DNA of 64,000 nt, taken from Salipiger pallidus (GTDB lineage: Bacteria; Pseudomonadota; Alphaproteobacteria; Rhodobacterales; Rhodobacteraceae). This document shows positions 53,002-61,675 of this stretch, piece after piece. Made by a program: the position numbers and the translations under genes. Numbering within the stretch: the stretch's first letter is position 1; every line of letters begins with the position of its first letter. The stretch spans positions 186,001-250,000 of the forward strand of contig NZ_BMJV01000003.1 of assembly GCF_014643635.1 (NCBI RefSeq), given 5' to 3'. A model generated the notes under the pieces. It was not told the origin of the DNA and made no database searches. It saw only the letters and a list, made by a program, of their open reading frames with translations.

Positions 53002-54339
53002 ATGAAACTTCTCAAGACACTTGCCCCGGCTGCGGCGCTGATCGCGCTGCCGTCCCTGGGCTTGGCACAGGACGAAGGCCCGACCGCCGGCGTCAACGCC
53101 TCGACCGATACGGTCTTCATCTTCAACTCGCTGCTCTTCCTCATCGGTGGTTTCCTGGTGATGTGGATGGCCGCGGGCTTTGCCATGCTCGAAGCGGGCC
53201 TCGTGCGTTCCAAGAACGTCGCCATGCAGTGCATGAAGAACGTCGCACTGTTCTCGCTGGCGGCGATCTTCTACTACCTGATCGGCTACAACCTGATGTA
53301 CCCGCTGGGCACCTGGGCCACCGATGGCGTGATCTCGGGCGTCTGGGGCCCCGCCGTTCTTGAAGTCGTGGGCGTTGCCGCCGATGGCGCGGATGACTAC
53401 TCCTATGCCTCGACCGGCTCCGACTTCTTCTTCCAGCTGATGTTCTGCGCCACCACCGCCTCGATCGTCTCCGGCACCCTCGCCGAGCGCATCAAGCTGT
53501 GGCCCTTCCTGATCTTCGTGATCGTCCTCACCTCGATCATCTACCCGCTCCAGGCGTCCTGGAAATGGGGTGGCGGCTTCCTCGACGCGGCTGGCTTCCT
53601 CGACTTCGCAGGCTCGACCGTGGTGCACAGCGTTGGTGGCTGGGCGGCTCTCACCGGTGCGTTGATCCTTGGCCCGCGTATCGGCAAGTATCGCGACGGC
53701 AAGACCGTGCCGATCCCCGGCTCCAACCTGACCCTCGCCACGCTTGGCACGTTCATCCTGTGGCTCGGCTGGTTCGGCTTCAACGGTGCATCGCAGCTGG
53801 CAATGGGCACCGTGGGTGACGTGGCCGACGTGTCCCGCATCTTCGCCAACACCAACACCGCGGCAGCGGGCGGCGCCATCGCAGCGCTTATCATGACCCA
53901 GGTCATGTACAAGAAGCCCGACCTCACCATGGTGCTGAACGGCGCGCTGGCCGGCCTCGTGTCGATCACCGCAGAGCCCCTGACCCCGAGCCTCGGCGCG
54001 GCCACCATCATCGGTGCCATCGGCGGCATCATCGTGGTCTTCGCGGTCCCGATGTTCGACAAGCTCAAGATCGATGACGTTGTCGGCGCGATCCCGGTCC
54101 ACCTCGTGTGCGGCATCTGGGGCACCATCGCGGTGGTCTTCACCAACGCGGACGCCTCCTTCGCGACCCAGCTTTACGGCATTGTCGTGGTCGGCATCTT
54201 CACCATCGTCACCTCGGCTGTCGTGTGGTTCATCCTAAAGCTGGTCATGGGCATCCGTGTGACCGAAGAGGAAGAGATCACCGGTCTCGACATGGGCGAG
54301 CTTGGCATGGAAGCCTACCCCGAGTTCTCCAAGAGCTGA
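53002..54339 (+). CDS. amtB: Ammonium transporter
   Basis: A 445-residue Amt/Rh-family channel with an N-terminal signal-like segment (MKLLKTLAPAAALIALPSLG, cleavage near LAQ) and about eleven membrane helices. The twin pore histidines lie in STVVHSVGGW and PVHLVCGIWG, and the Phe gate region is present. GlnK binds its cytosolic face and shuts it at high ammonium. ATG 53002 lies 37 bp after glnK with an AAGGGA site. Followed by a strong terminator. Confidence 0.97.
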   Translation: MKLLKTLAPAAALIALPSLGLAQDEGPTAGVNASTDTVFIFNSLLFLIGGFLVMWMAAGFAMLEAGLVRSKNVAMQCMKNVALFSLAAIFYYLIGYNLMYPLGTWATDGVISGVWGPAVLEVVGVAADGADDYSYASTGSDFFFQLMFCATTASIVSGTLAERIKLWPFLIFVIVLTSIIYPLQASWKWGGGFLDAAGFLDFAGSTVVHSVGGWAALTGALILGPRIGKYRDGKTVPIPGSNLTLATLGTFILWLGWFGFNGASQLAMGTVGDVADVSRIFANTNTAAAGGAIAALIMTQVMYKKPDLTMVLNGALAGLVSITAEPLTPSLGAATIIGAIGGIIVVFAVPMFDKLKIDDVVGAIPVHLVCGIWGTIAVVFTNADASFATQLYGIVVVGIFTIVTSAVVWFILKLVMGIRVTEEEEITGLDMGELGMEAYPEFSKS

Positions 54340-54374
54340 GGCTCTGATCTGAAAAGGCCCTTTGCGGGCTGACG

Positions 54375-54401
54375 GCCCGGGCGTTCGCGCCCGGGCTTTT
54401 T
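54375..54401 (+). terminator. Terminator of glnK-amtB
   Basis: 9-bp stem GCCCGGGCG/CGCCCGGGC with a TTCG tetraloop, followed by TTTTTCG, 36 bases after the amtB stop. Confidence 0.92.
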
Positions 54402-54586
54402 CGTTGCAGGGGGTAGGGCCCTTGGATGGGTCCGTGTAGGCCTTGGGCGGTATCAAGATCCCTTCGCTAAAAATTTTCTGTGATCGGCGGGAACCTTCCG
54501 GTGTGTCGATGGATTTTGTTCTCGGGGAGCGAGAGTGCCCGAAGAGCGCGCAGCCCCTCACCACACTGATGACAGAGGAGGTCTTC

Positions 54587-54991
54587 ATGGCCACCACAAC
54601 CTATGACACCCGGGGCGCAGTCGACGCCGCGGGTGAACCCGTCCGCACGCGCCCCGGCTGGGGTGTCCTGTTGCTTGGCTGGGTCTGTGTCCTGTTCGGG
54701 CTGGTGATCTTCGTCGGCGGCGTCTGGCTGATCGTGCTGGGCGGAAGCTGGTATTACGGCATCGCGGGCGCGGGGCTCATTGCCACGGGCATCCTGCTCA
54801 ACCATGCCAACATGGCGGCGTTTTGGATCTATTTGGCGATCTGGGGCGGCACATTGGCTTGGGCCTGGTGGGAGGTCGGTGCCGACTGGTGGGCGCAAGT
54901 GCCGCGCATGGTCGCCCCCACGGTGATCCTCGTGCTGATCCTGCTGTGTCTGCCCAGCATCCGCCGGGTGCACCGCGCGCCGGTCCACTGA
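54587..54991 (+). CDS. Small membrane protein resembling the PQQ-GDH membrane anchor
   Basis: A 134-residue protein with four or five hydrophobic segments (GWGVLLLGWVCVLFGLVIFV, VWLIVLGGSWYYGIAGAGLI, AAFWIYLAIWGGTLAWAWWE, VAPTVILVLILLCL). It looks like the N-terminal membrane domain of PQQ glucose dehydrogenases (GVYLLVLGGSWYYGLAG-type), which binds ubiquinone. It is encoded just upstream of a soluble-type PQQ dehydrogenase, so here anchor and catalytic parts are probably separate polypeptides. AGAGGAGG precedes ATG 54587. The pair is separated by 115 bp. Confidence 0.75.
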   Translation: MATTTYDTRGAVDAAGEPVRTRPGWGVLLLGWVCVLFGLVIFVGGVWLIVLGGSWYYGIAGAGLIATGILLNHANMAAFWIYLAIWGGTLAWAWWEVGADWWAQVPRMVAPTVILVLILLCLPSIRRVHRAPVH

Positions 54992-55106
54992 CCACGCTGC
55001 CGATCGGCACGCCCCGCTCTGGGGCGCGTGCCGCAGGGCGTCCCGCAGATGCCTGACGATATGCCAATCCGGCCGTGTCGAACCGTTCCGCGGCCAAGGA
55101 GGAACC

Positions 55107-57647
55107 ATGAAGATACCCCATAGCAGCCTAAGCGCCCTCGCGCTCGGTGCGGCGCTGGCGACAGCTCCCTTCGCCGCATCGCCGCTTCTGGCGCAGGACA
55201 GCGGCACCGACACGCCCCCCTCCGCCGAAGCGCCCGAAGAGACGCCTGAAACCGAAGCGCCTGAGACCGAAAGCCCCGAAGCCCAAGCTCCGGAGGCCGA
55301 GGCAACCGGGACCGAAGACCCGGAACTGCCGGTCCCCGAGGTCGAGACCCCCCAGATCGAGGATGACGAGCCTGACACCGCTTCGGACGCCGAAGGCACC
55401 GAAGACACCGCCGCCCCGACCGGGCAGGACGCAGCCTCCGAAGCGGACACGCCCGAGGACGGAACGACCAACACCGATGCAGAGCCCGAAACGGGCACGG
55501 CCTCTGACGAAGGCACCGCCGAGGAGGCAGGCACCGAAACCGCCCCTTCCGCGGAGCCATCGACCGACACGGCAGAGCAACCTGAGGACGAGGGCGCAGG
55601 GTCCGGTGCGGACGGCGACACCGCCGCCGAGACCGAGGACACAGCCGGCGCCACCGGCGAAGACGAACCGGATGCCATGGCGGACGGCGCGGCCGAAGAC
55701 ACCGGCCCCGACGCCGCGCCCTACGCCGCAGCGCAGATGCCTGACGTAGGCAGGGACTGGCCCTTCTGGGGCGGCAGCGAACAGGCGCAGCGCTATTCCC
55801 CGCTGGACCAGATCACCCCCGAAAATGTGGGCAACCTCGAGCGGGCTTGGGTCTACCACACCAAAGACCTCCCCGAGGGCCCGACGGAGGGCAAGTATTC
55901 CCCCGAGAACACCCCGCTCAAGGTCGGTGACGATCTGCTGATGTGCACGGCGATGAACATCCTCATCTCCATCGATGCGGCGACCGGTGAAGAGAACTGG
56001 CGCTACGATCCCGACGTGCCCCCCGAGGCCATCCCCTACGGTGCCTCCTGCCGTGGCGTGTCAGTCTGGACCGACCCCGCCGCCGCCGAGGGCGAAGCCT
56101 GCGCCACCCGCGTCATCGAGGCCACCATCGACGCCCGCCTGATCGCAGTGGACACGCAGACCGGCGAGCCCTGCGCCGATTTTGGCGAGAACGGCAACGT
56201 CGACCTGTGGGAGGGCATCGGCGACAAGGTTCCCGGCTGGTACGCGGTGACCGCGCCCCCCGCCATCGTGCGCGGCGTCGTGGTGACCGGCGCGCAGGTC
56301 AAGGATGGCCAGGCCGAGGACGCGCCCTCCGGCGTGATCCGTGGCTATGATGCGCGCAGCGGCGACATGGTCTGGGCCTGGGATCTTGCCGCGCCCGAGG
56401 AAATGCGCAATGGCCCGCCCGAGGGCGAGACCTACACCCGCGGCACCCCCAACATGTGGACCACCGCCACCGGCGACGAAGAGCTCGGCCTCGTCTATCT
56501 GCCCTTGGGCAACTCGTCGGTGGACTATTATGGCTCCAACCGCTCGGAGGTGGAGAACGAATACGCTACCTCTCTCGTGGCGCTTGATGCGACGACCGGC
56601 GAAGAGCAGTGGAAGTTCCAGACCGTGCGCAACGACGTCTGGGACTATGACCTTGGCAGTCAGGCCAGCCTGCTCGAATACCAAGGCCAGCCGGCGGTGC
56701 TGCTCGCGTCTAAGCAGGGGGACGTCTACATCCTCAACCGCGAAACCGGCGAACCGTTGACCCCGGTGGGCGAAGTCACCGACCTTCCGCAAGGCGACAT
56801 CGAACCCGATTTCGTGGCCGACAGCCAGCCGGTCTCCGACTGGTTCGACATCCGCAAGCCCGAGCTGACCGAGAAGGACATGTGGGGCTTTACCCCCATC
56901 GACCAGCTCTACTGCCGGATCCGCTTCCAGATGGCTGAATATCAGGGCTACCTGACGCCGCCTTCCACGGACTGGTACATCCAGTACCCGGGCTACAACG
57001 GCGGCAATGACTGGGGCTCGGTTGCTATCGATCCCGAGCGCAACCTCATGATCATGAACTACAACGACGTGCCCAACTACAACCGGCTTGTCCCGCGCGA
57101 GACCGCCGATGCCCAGGGATGGAAGCCGATCAACGAGACCGGCAACGAAGGCTCCGGCGGGGCTGAGGGCGCGGGCGATCCGCAGGCAGGCTCGCCCTAT
57201 GCGATCCAGGTGAACGCCGGCTGGCAGTCCGAGCTGACGGGCATGCCCTGCACCAGCCCGCCCTACGGCGGCATCACGGCTGTAGATCTCGAAACCGGCG
57301 AGCAGGTCTGGGATACCCCGATCGGCACCGCCCGCCGCAACGGCCCGTTCGGCATTCCGTCGTTCCTTCCGGTCAAGATCGGCACGCCCAATAACGGCGG
57401 CTCGGTGGTCACCGCAGGCGGCCTGACCTTCATCGGGGCGGCCACGGACAACCTGTTCCGTGCAATCGACACGGAAACCGGGGAAACGCTGTGGTCCGAC
57501 GTCATGGATCAGGGCGGACAGGCCAACCCCATCGCCTACGAGGTGGACGGCGAGCAATACGTGCTCATCGGTCCGGGCGGGCACCACTTCATGCACACCC
57601 CCGTGGGGGATGCGGTGATTGCCTACAAGTTGCCTTCGGGCAACTGA
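55107..57647 (+). CDS. PQQ-dependent dehydrogenase with a long acidic N-terminal segment
   Basis: An 846-residue secreted quinoprotein of the membrane-bound glucose/quinate-type PQQ dehydrogenase family, which oxidises sugars or alcohols in the periplasm and passes electrons to ubiquinone. A signal peptide covers residues 1-29 (cleavage near LLAQ). Residues 31-215 are Asp/Glu/Thr/Pro/Ala-rich with no Lys, Arg or His until Arg216, which is very unusual. From about residue 215 the eight-bladed propeller follows, with the PQQ-site segment TVRNDVWDYD near residue 510 and GGNDWGSVAIDP near 630. The preceding membrane gene is the likely anchor. No PQQ biosynthesis genes are nearby. Confidence 0.92.
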   Translation: MKIPHSSLSALALGAALATAPFAASPLLAQDSGTDTPPSAEAPEETPETEAPETESPEAQAPEAEATGTEDPELPVPEVETPQIEDDEPDTASDAEGTEDTAAPTGQDAASEADTPEDGTTNTDAEPETGTASDEGTAEEAGTETAPSAEPSTDTAEQPEDEGAGSGADGDTAAETEDTAGATGEDEPDAMADGAAEDTGPDAAPYAAAQMPDVGRDWPFWGGSEQAQRYSPLDQITPENVGNLERAWVYHTKDLPEGPTEGKYSPENTPLKVGDDLLMCTAMNILISIDAATGEENWRYDPDVPPEAIPYGASCRGVSVWTDPAAAEGEACATRVIEATIDARLIAVDTQTGEPCADFGENGNVDLWEGIGDKVPGWYAVTAPPAIVRGVVVTGAQVKDGQAEDAPSGVIRGYDARSGDMVWAWDLAAPEEMRNGPPEGETYTRGTPNMWTTATGDEELGLVYLPLGNSSVDYYGSNRSEVENEYATSLVALDATTGEEQWKFQTVRNDVWDYDLGSQASLLEYQGQPAVLLASKQGDVYILNRETGEPLTPVGEVTDLPQGDIEPDFVADSQPVSDWFDIRKPELTEKDMWGFTPIDQLYCRIRFQMAEYQGYLTPPSTDWYIQYPGYNGGNDWGSVAIDPERNLMIMNYNDVPNYNRLVPRETADAQGWKPINETGNEGSGGAEGAGDPQAGSPYAIQVNAGWQSELTGMPCTSPPYGGITAVDLETGEQVWDTPIGTARRNGPFGIPSFLPVKIGTPNNGGSVVTAGGLTFIGAATDNLFRAIDTETGETLWSDVMDQGGQANPIAYEVDGEQYVLIGPGGHHFMHTPVGDAVIAYKLPSGN

Positions 57648-57677
57648 CCTCAGGGCACGCAAGCATGCGTAAACACT

Positions 57678-57710
57678 TCAGGACGCCGCGATCCTCTCGC
57701 GGCGTCCTGA
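57678..57710. terminator. Perfect 13-bp inverted repeat after the PQQ dehydrogenase
   Basis: TCAGGACGCCGCG/CGCGGCGTCCTGA with a 7-base loop, 31 bases after the stop. There is no T-run, so termination strength is uncertain. Confidence 0.75.
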
Positions 57711-57849
57711 GCGTGTCAGGGGTTGCCCGGAGCACCCCACGCGTCGTCTCATTGGAAATACGCCAAAACGATGAGTGGGCGTCCCGTAAGCCGTCCGGGG
57801 GGCGGTTTTGCTCATGACGGAGCGGTGGCCGCAAGCGGCGAAGCAAAGA

Positions 57850-57863
57850 GGGGGCAGCGCCCC
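57850..57863. repeat. Family-type GC hairpin
   Basis: GGGGGC-AGC-GCCCC, another variant of the GC hairpin seen at 12987-13020 and 25711-25725. Confidence 0.5.
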
Positions 57864-57993
57864 TGCCGTCTTTTGAACCTTGTCCGATGTCGGTCATCGA
57901 TATTCGAAGACGGTCTGCAATCGGCGTTGCCAACAATCCATCGTGGTCAGTGGCAATGCGGGGCGCGCGGCCATCCCTGCCAAGCTGACGCAG

Positions 57994-58764
57994 TTACCCC
58001 CGGGAGACGATCCGCTCAAGCCGTTGCCGCGCGATGTCCTCGTCCCGCTCCGCCCGTCGGTCGGCAGCCAGCGCTTCCTCGACATAGGCAAGGTGCCGGT
58101 CCACCGCCGCATGGGCTGCCGCGGGATCGCGAGCCTGAAGCGCGGCGTTGATGGCGCGGTGCTGGTCCAGCAGGGCCTCGCGCGTGGTGCGCTGCTTGAA
58201 CATGACCTGCCGGTTGTAGAACACCCCCTCGCGCAGCAGCTGGTACATGGACCGCATCATGTGAAGCATCATGACGTTGTGGCTGGCCTCGACGATGGCG
58301 AGGTGAAAATCCGCGTCCAGATGCGCCTCGTCCGCCGGATTGCGCTTCTGGTGGGCGGCCTCCATCTGGCGGAACAGCTCGTCGATAACGCGAAGGTCGG
58401 TCTCGGTGCCGTTGATCGCGGCGCGCTGGGCGGCGATGCCCTCCATGTCGCGGCGGAAATCCAGGTAATCGAAGATCGCCTCGTCATGGCGCGCGAAAAG
58501 CTGCACCAGCGTGTCGGAAAACGCCGAGCCCAGCGCCTCGGTGACAAAGATCCCCGCGCCGGCGCGCGATACCAGCAGGTCGCGCTCCTGCAGGTCGGCC
58601 ACCGCTTCGCGCAGGCTGGGGCGGGACACGCCCAGCCGCTCGGACAGCTCGCGCTCGGCGGGCAGGCGTTCGCCCGGGCGCAGGATGCCGCGCAGAATCA
58701 GCTCCTCGATCTGGCGCACCACCGCGTGGCTTAGCTTTTCCGATGACACGGGGCGAAAGGGCAT
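57994..58764 (-). CDS. FadR/PdhR-type GntR regulator (FCD domain)
   Basis: A 256-residue GntR-family regulator. The N-terminal winged helix (residues about 12-75) contains LRPGERLPAERELSERLGVS followed by RPSLREAVADLQERDLL. The C-terminal FCD domain has the metal/ligand residues Asp and His in DADFHLAI and the three-helix ends LLDQHRAINA and HLAYVEEAL. The effector is an organic acid such as pyruvate, lactate or glycolate in relatives. A GGTCA-N7-TGACC palindrome lies upstream, with two tandem TGGAATTG copies. No target operon is adjacent. Confidence 0.92.
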   Translation of the reverse strand: MPFRPVSSEKLSHAVVRQIEELILRGILRPGERLPAERELSERLGVSRPSLREAVADLQERDLLVSRAGAGIFVTEALGSAFSDTLVQLFARHDEAIFDYLDFRRDMEGIAAQRAAINGTETDLRVIDELFRQMEAAHQKRNPADEAHLDADFHLAIVEASHNVMMLHMMRSMYQLLREGVFYNRQVMFKQRTTREALLDQHRAINAALQARDPAAAHAAVDRHLAYVEEALAADRRAERDEDIARQRLERIVSRG

Positions 58765-58781
58765 GAGGCTTCCCAGCTGGC

Positions 58782-58813
58782 TGGAATTGTGGAATTGGTC
58801 AGATCATATGACC
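58782..58813. promoter_or_regulatory. Operator-like palindrome upstream of the GntR gene
   Basis: Perfect inverted repeat GGTCA-GATCATA-TGACC (58797-58813), preceded by two tandem TGGAATTG repeats, within the 91-bp gap upstream of the regulator. It resembles FadR/LldR-type boxes and may mediate autoregulation. Confidence 0.45.
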
Positions 58814-58855
58814 GCAACCGGGGTCAGACAAGGGCGGACAAGGTGGCAAAAAGGC

Positions 58856-59302
58856 TTACCAGCGCTTCAGCGCATCCTCGTCCTCATTCTTTGCAGCAAC
58901 CCATGCCGCGCCATCCTTCGCGGTTTCCTTCTTCCAGAAGGGCGCGCGGGACTTGAGGTAGTCCATCAGGAACTCGGCGGCCTCGAAAGCATCCTTGCGA
59001 TGTGGCGAGGCGGTGGCGACCATCATGATGCGCTCGCCGGGGGCCAGCGGTCCATGGCGGTGGATAACCAGAACCTCGCCCAGATCCCAGCGACCTTCCG
59101 CCTCGCGGGCGATCGCTTCAAGCGCCTTTTCGGTCATGCCGGGGTAATGCTCAATCTCCATGCCGCGCAGATCGCCACCAAGGTCGCGCACGGTCCCCGC
59201 AAAGGTCACCACTGCCCCCAGATCGTGGCGCCCGGCGGCAAAGCCGTCGCATTCGGCACCGAAATCAAAGGGCTCCTGCTGAACGAGAATGCGCAAGCCC
59301 AT
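58856..59302 (-). CDS. moaE: Molybdopterin synthase catalytic subunit
   Basis: A 148-residue MoaE that transfers sulfur from MoaD thiocarboxylate to cyclic pyranopterin to form molybdopterin. Active-site lysines are Lys117 and Lys124 (LKSRAPFWKKE), and HRHGPLAPGE near residue 81 and SPHRKDAFEA near 99 are typical. It starts at ATG 59302, 5 bases after moaD on the same strand, so moaD-moaE form a small operon with pgsA upstream. Confidence 0.96.
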   Translation of the reverse strand: MGLRILVQQEPFDFGAECDGFAAGRHDLGAVVTFAGTVRDLGGDLRGMEIEHYPGMTEKALEAIAREAEGRWDLGEVLVIHRHGPLAPGERIMMVATASPHRKDAFEAAEFLMDYLKSRAPFWKKETAKDGAAWVAAKNEDEDALKRW

Positions 59303-59307
59303 GGGCC

Positions 59308-59559
59308 TCAGCCTCCGGTCATCGGCGGGAAGAAGGCCACCTCGCGCGCGCCCGACAGGGGGGCGTCGAACTCGGTCAGCTCCTGATCCACGGCGACGCG
59401 CAGGGATGACAGGTCGGCAAAAGCAACCTCGTAGCGTTCCTCGCGGGCGCGCAGTTCCTCGACCAGCTCGGCGACGGTGGTGGCCGAGGTCTCGATACGC
59501 TCTTTCGGCAGGCCGATGCGTTCACGCACCCAAGCAAAGTAGAGAACGTCCAGCATCAT
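59308..59559 (-). CDS. moaD: Molybdopterin synthase sulfur carrier
   Basis: An 83-residue ubiquitin-like sulfur carrier ending in the required Gly-Gly (PPMTGG), which becomes a thiocarboxylate for MoaE. Start is ATG 59559 or 59556 (MMLDVLYFAWVRERIG); both overlap the pgsA stop (ATGA). FAWVRERIG and REVAFFPPMTGG are typical MoaD ends. It is co-translated with pgsA upstream and moaE downstream. Confidence 0.96.
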   Translation of the reverse strand: MMLDVLYFAWVRERIGLPKERIETSATTVAELVEELRAREERYEVAFADLSSLRVAVDQELTEFDAPLSGAREVAFFPPMTGG

Positions 59560-60218
59560 CCGTCCTTCAGGTGAGGCATCGCCTTGGCGAAGTAATCCCA
59601 TCCGGTGATCAGGGTCAGGCTCGCGGCGATCCACAGCAGGGTGAGGCCCACATGTCCGGCCCAGATCATGCCCTGATCCTTCCAGATCAGCCCATGGGTG
59701 TCAGGTGCGTCACCGGACAGGATGGCGCTGACCTGAGCGGCCGACATCCCGTCGATGCTTACGGCAAGGTAATGCTCGAACATGCCTTGGGCGAAAAGAA
59801 CGGCGATGGCCACCATCTGGAAGGTGGTCTTCCACTTGGCCAGCTTGGTCACCTTGAGCGTGCCCGCCACGTCTCCGAGGAATTCCCGCAGGCCGCTTAC
59901 GAACACCTCGCGGAAGAGGATGAAGGTCGCAGGCAGCACCAGCCACGGCGACATGGACGAATAGCCCACGATCACCATGAGGGCGATCACCACCATCGCC
60001 TTATCCGCAATGGGATCAAGCATTGCCCCAAGCCGCGATTCCAGCGCCCAGGTGCGGGCGATGTAGCCGTCGAACCAGTCGGTGACGGCGGCGCTGATGA
60101 ACAGCACCAGCGCGAACCAGTCGGCCAGCGGGCGTGAGAAATAGAGGAACATCACCGCCAAGCCGGGAGCGGCGAGCAGGCGAAGGGCGGTGAGGGTGTT
60201 AGGCAGGGTCCAGCGCAT
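59556..60218 (-). CDS. pgsA: CDP-diacylglycerol-glycerol-3-phosphate 3-phosphatidyltransferase
   Basis: A 220-residue inner-membrane enzyme that makes phosphatidylglycerophosphate, the first committed step to phosphatidylglycerol. The CDP-alcohol phosphotransferase signature is complete: D-G-x2-A-R-x8-G-x3-D-x3-D in FDGYIARTWALESRLGAMLD and PIADK. About five membrane helices are present. I start at ATG 60218 (MRWTLPNTLTALRLL) to match the family; an upstream ATG at 60245 is less likely. Its stop overlaps moaD. Confidence 0.95.
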   Translation of the reverse strand: MRWTLPNTLTALRLLAAPGLAVMFLYFSRPLADWFALVLFISAAVTDWFDGYIARTWALESRLGAMLDPIADKAMVVIALMVIVGYSSMSPWLVLPATFILFREVFVSGLREFLGDVAGTLKVTKLAKWKTTFQMVAIAVLFAQGMFEHYLAVSIDGMSAAQVSAILSGDAPDTHGLIWKDQGMIWAGHVGLTLLWIAASLTLITGWDYFAKAMPHLKDG

Positions 60219-60336
60219 GAAGGGATAGTTAGCGCTCTTTCCCATAGGAGGAAAGGGACAGTGTTAAAGGTTGTTAATACGGCCCGCCACAGGCCCTGTT
60301 GTGAGCCAGACGCACAAGCTTCGGGGGCGGGGAGGT

Positions 60337-61089
60337 CTAGCGGGACGACGGCGATGCCGCGCCCCGGGCCGCCCGGGCCAGCCGGTCCATGAAAAGCCCC
60401 CGCGCGGCGGGCAGGGGGCGGTCCCGCAGGGCGTAGGCAAGCCGCTGCTCCATGAAATGCCCGGTGGTGCCAAGCGCGGTGAGGATGTCGGCATCCGTGG
60501 CCGGGCCTTCGCCCAGAAGCACCGGGGGCAGGGGCAGCAGCCTTGGCGCCCAGTCCCCGGCAGCCGAAGCGGACACCGCCCGCCCGGTGCGCGGCGAGAC
60601 ATAGGCCAGGTGGTCGTTCCCCCCGCTCACCGCGCAGGCTGACAGGTCGAGCCCGAAGCCCATCTCGTCCAGAAGTGCCATTTCCCAGCGCAGGTAGGCC
60701 AGCGGCCAGAGGTCGGGCTCGGCCAGCAGGTCCAGCAGCTGTTCGGTGCGGGTGTAAAGCGCGGGATGCGCCTCGCGCTCGGGCAGGCAGAAGGCCAGCA
60801 GCGCCACCACCGCGTTGAGCCCGGCCAGCGACAACCGGTCCGCCATGGCGATGGCCGCCCGCGAACGCTGCGGCTCCACGGTGAAGGCGCCCATGTGATC
60901 CTCGAGCCGCGCCCGCCACGCGAGGTCAAGCTGCGCCCCTGGCTGCAGGCTGGGCGCGATTTTTCGCGATGCCCCGCCACGCAGCACCCCGAGATGACGG
61001 CCATGCTCGGGGGTGAATACCTCCAGGATGGCCGAGCTTTCGCCATGCCTGCGGGAAGACAGAAGAATGCCGGTGTCGCGCCAGTCCAT
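60337..61089 (-). CDS. recO: DNA repair protein RecO
   Basis: A 250-residue RecO that loads RecA with RecR in the RecFOR pathway. An N-terminal OB-fold ([20 protein letters not shown] to TVEPQ near residue 72) is followed by a helical domain with [14 protein letters not shown] and a C-terminal region around [20 protein letters not shown]. Cysteines of a zinc motif are largely absent, as in many alphaproteobacterial RecO. The upstream 115 bp lead into the (CCTGA)94 array. In relatives recO follows era and DUF1491 directly; here 2.3 kb separates them. Confidence 0.94.
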   Translation of the reverse strand: MDWRDTGILLSSRRHGESSAILEVFTPEHGRHLGVLRGGASRKIAPSLQPGAQLDLAWRARLEDHMGAFTVEPQRSRAAIAMADRLSLAGLNAVVALLAFCLPEREAHPALYTRTEQLLDLLAEPDLWPLAYLRWEMALLDEMGFGLDLSACAVSGGNDHLAYVSPRTGRAVSASAAGDWAPRLLPLPPVLLGEGPATDADILTALGTTGHFMEQRLAYALRDRPLPAARGLFMDRLARAARGAASPSSR

Positions 61090-61204
61090 GTGGGCAATGT
61101 CGTGATTTCCGGCGGCAAGGGCAAGCGGGTGCTGCCCTCTCCGGCTTGTGAAGTGCCGTCAGTCCCCGGTGGATTGACCGGACGGGGGAGGGCGTCAAGA
61201 TCTC

Positions 61205-61675
61205 CCTGACCTGACCTGACCTGACCTGACCTGACCTGACCTGACCTGACCTGACCTGACCTGACCTGACCTGACCTGACCTGACCTGACCTGACCTGAC
61301 CTGACCTGACCTGACCTGACCTGACCTGACCTGACCTGACCTGACCTGACCTGACCTGACCTGACCTGACCTGACCTGACCTGACCTGACCTGACCTGAC
61401 CTGACCTGACCTGACCTGACCTGACCTGACCTGACCTGACCTGACCTGACCTGACCTGACCTGACCTGACCTGACCTGACCTGACCTGACCTGACCTGAC
61501 CTGACCTGACCTGACCTGACCTGACCTGACCTGACCTGACCTGACCTGACCTGACCTGACCTGACCTGACCTGACCTGACCTGACCTGACCTGACCTGAC
61601 CTGACCTGACCTGACCTGACCTGACCTGACCTGACCTGACCTGACCTGACCTGACCTGACCTGACCTGACCTGAC
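61205..61675. repeat. Perfect tandem array of 94 CCTGA pentamers
   Basis: 470 bases of uninterrupted CCTGA (TCAGG on the minus strand), 94 perfect copies plus one base. No unit carries a point change. It lies between recO and a 300-bp non-coding stretch, in the upstream region of recO. Being perfect and homogeneous, it is presumably young or actively maintained by slippage. All three minus-strand frames through it lack stops and encode repeating SGQVR; all plus-strand frames meet TGA within five codons. Confidence 0.98.

Larger units (their letters stand above)
57648..57993. other. 346-bp gap after the PQQ dehydrogenase
   Basis: Contains the terminator (57678-57710) and a family-type GC hairpin (57850-57863). 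No gene is seen. Confidence 0.6.

Noticed and set aside
61205-61675. Possible CRISPR array
   Set aside because: The units are contiguous pentamers without spacers, and no cas genes are present.
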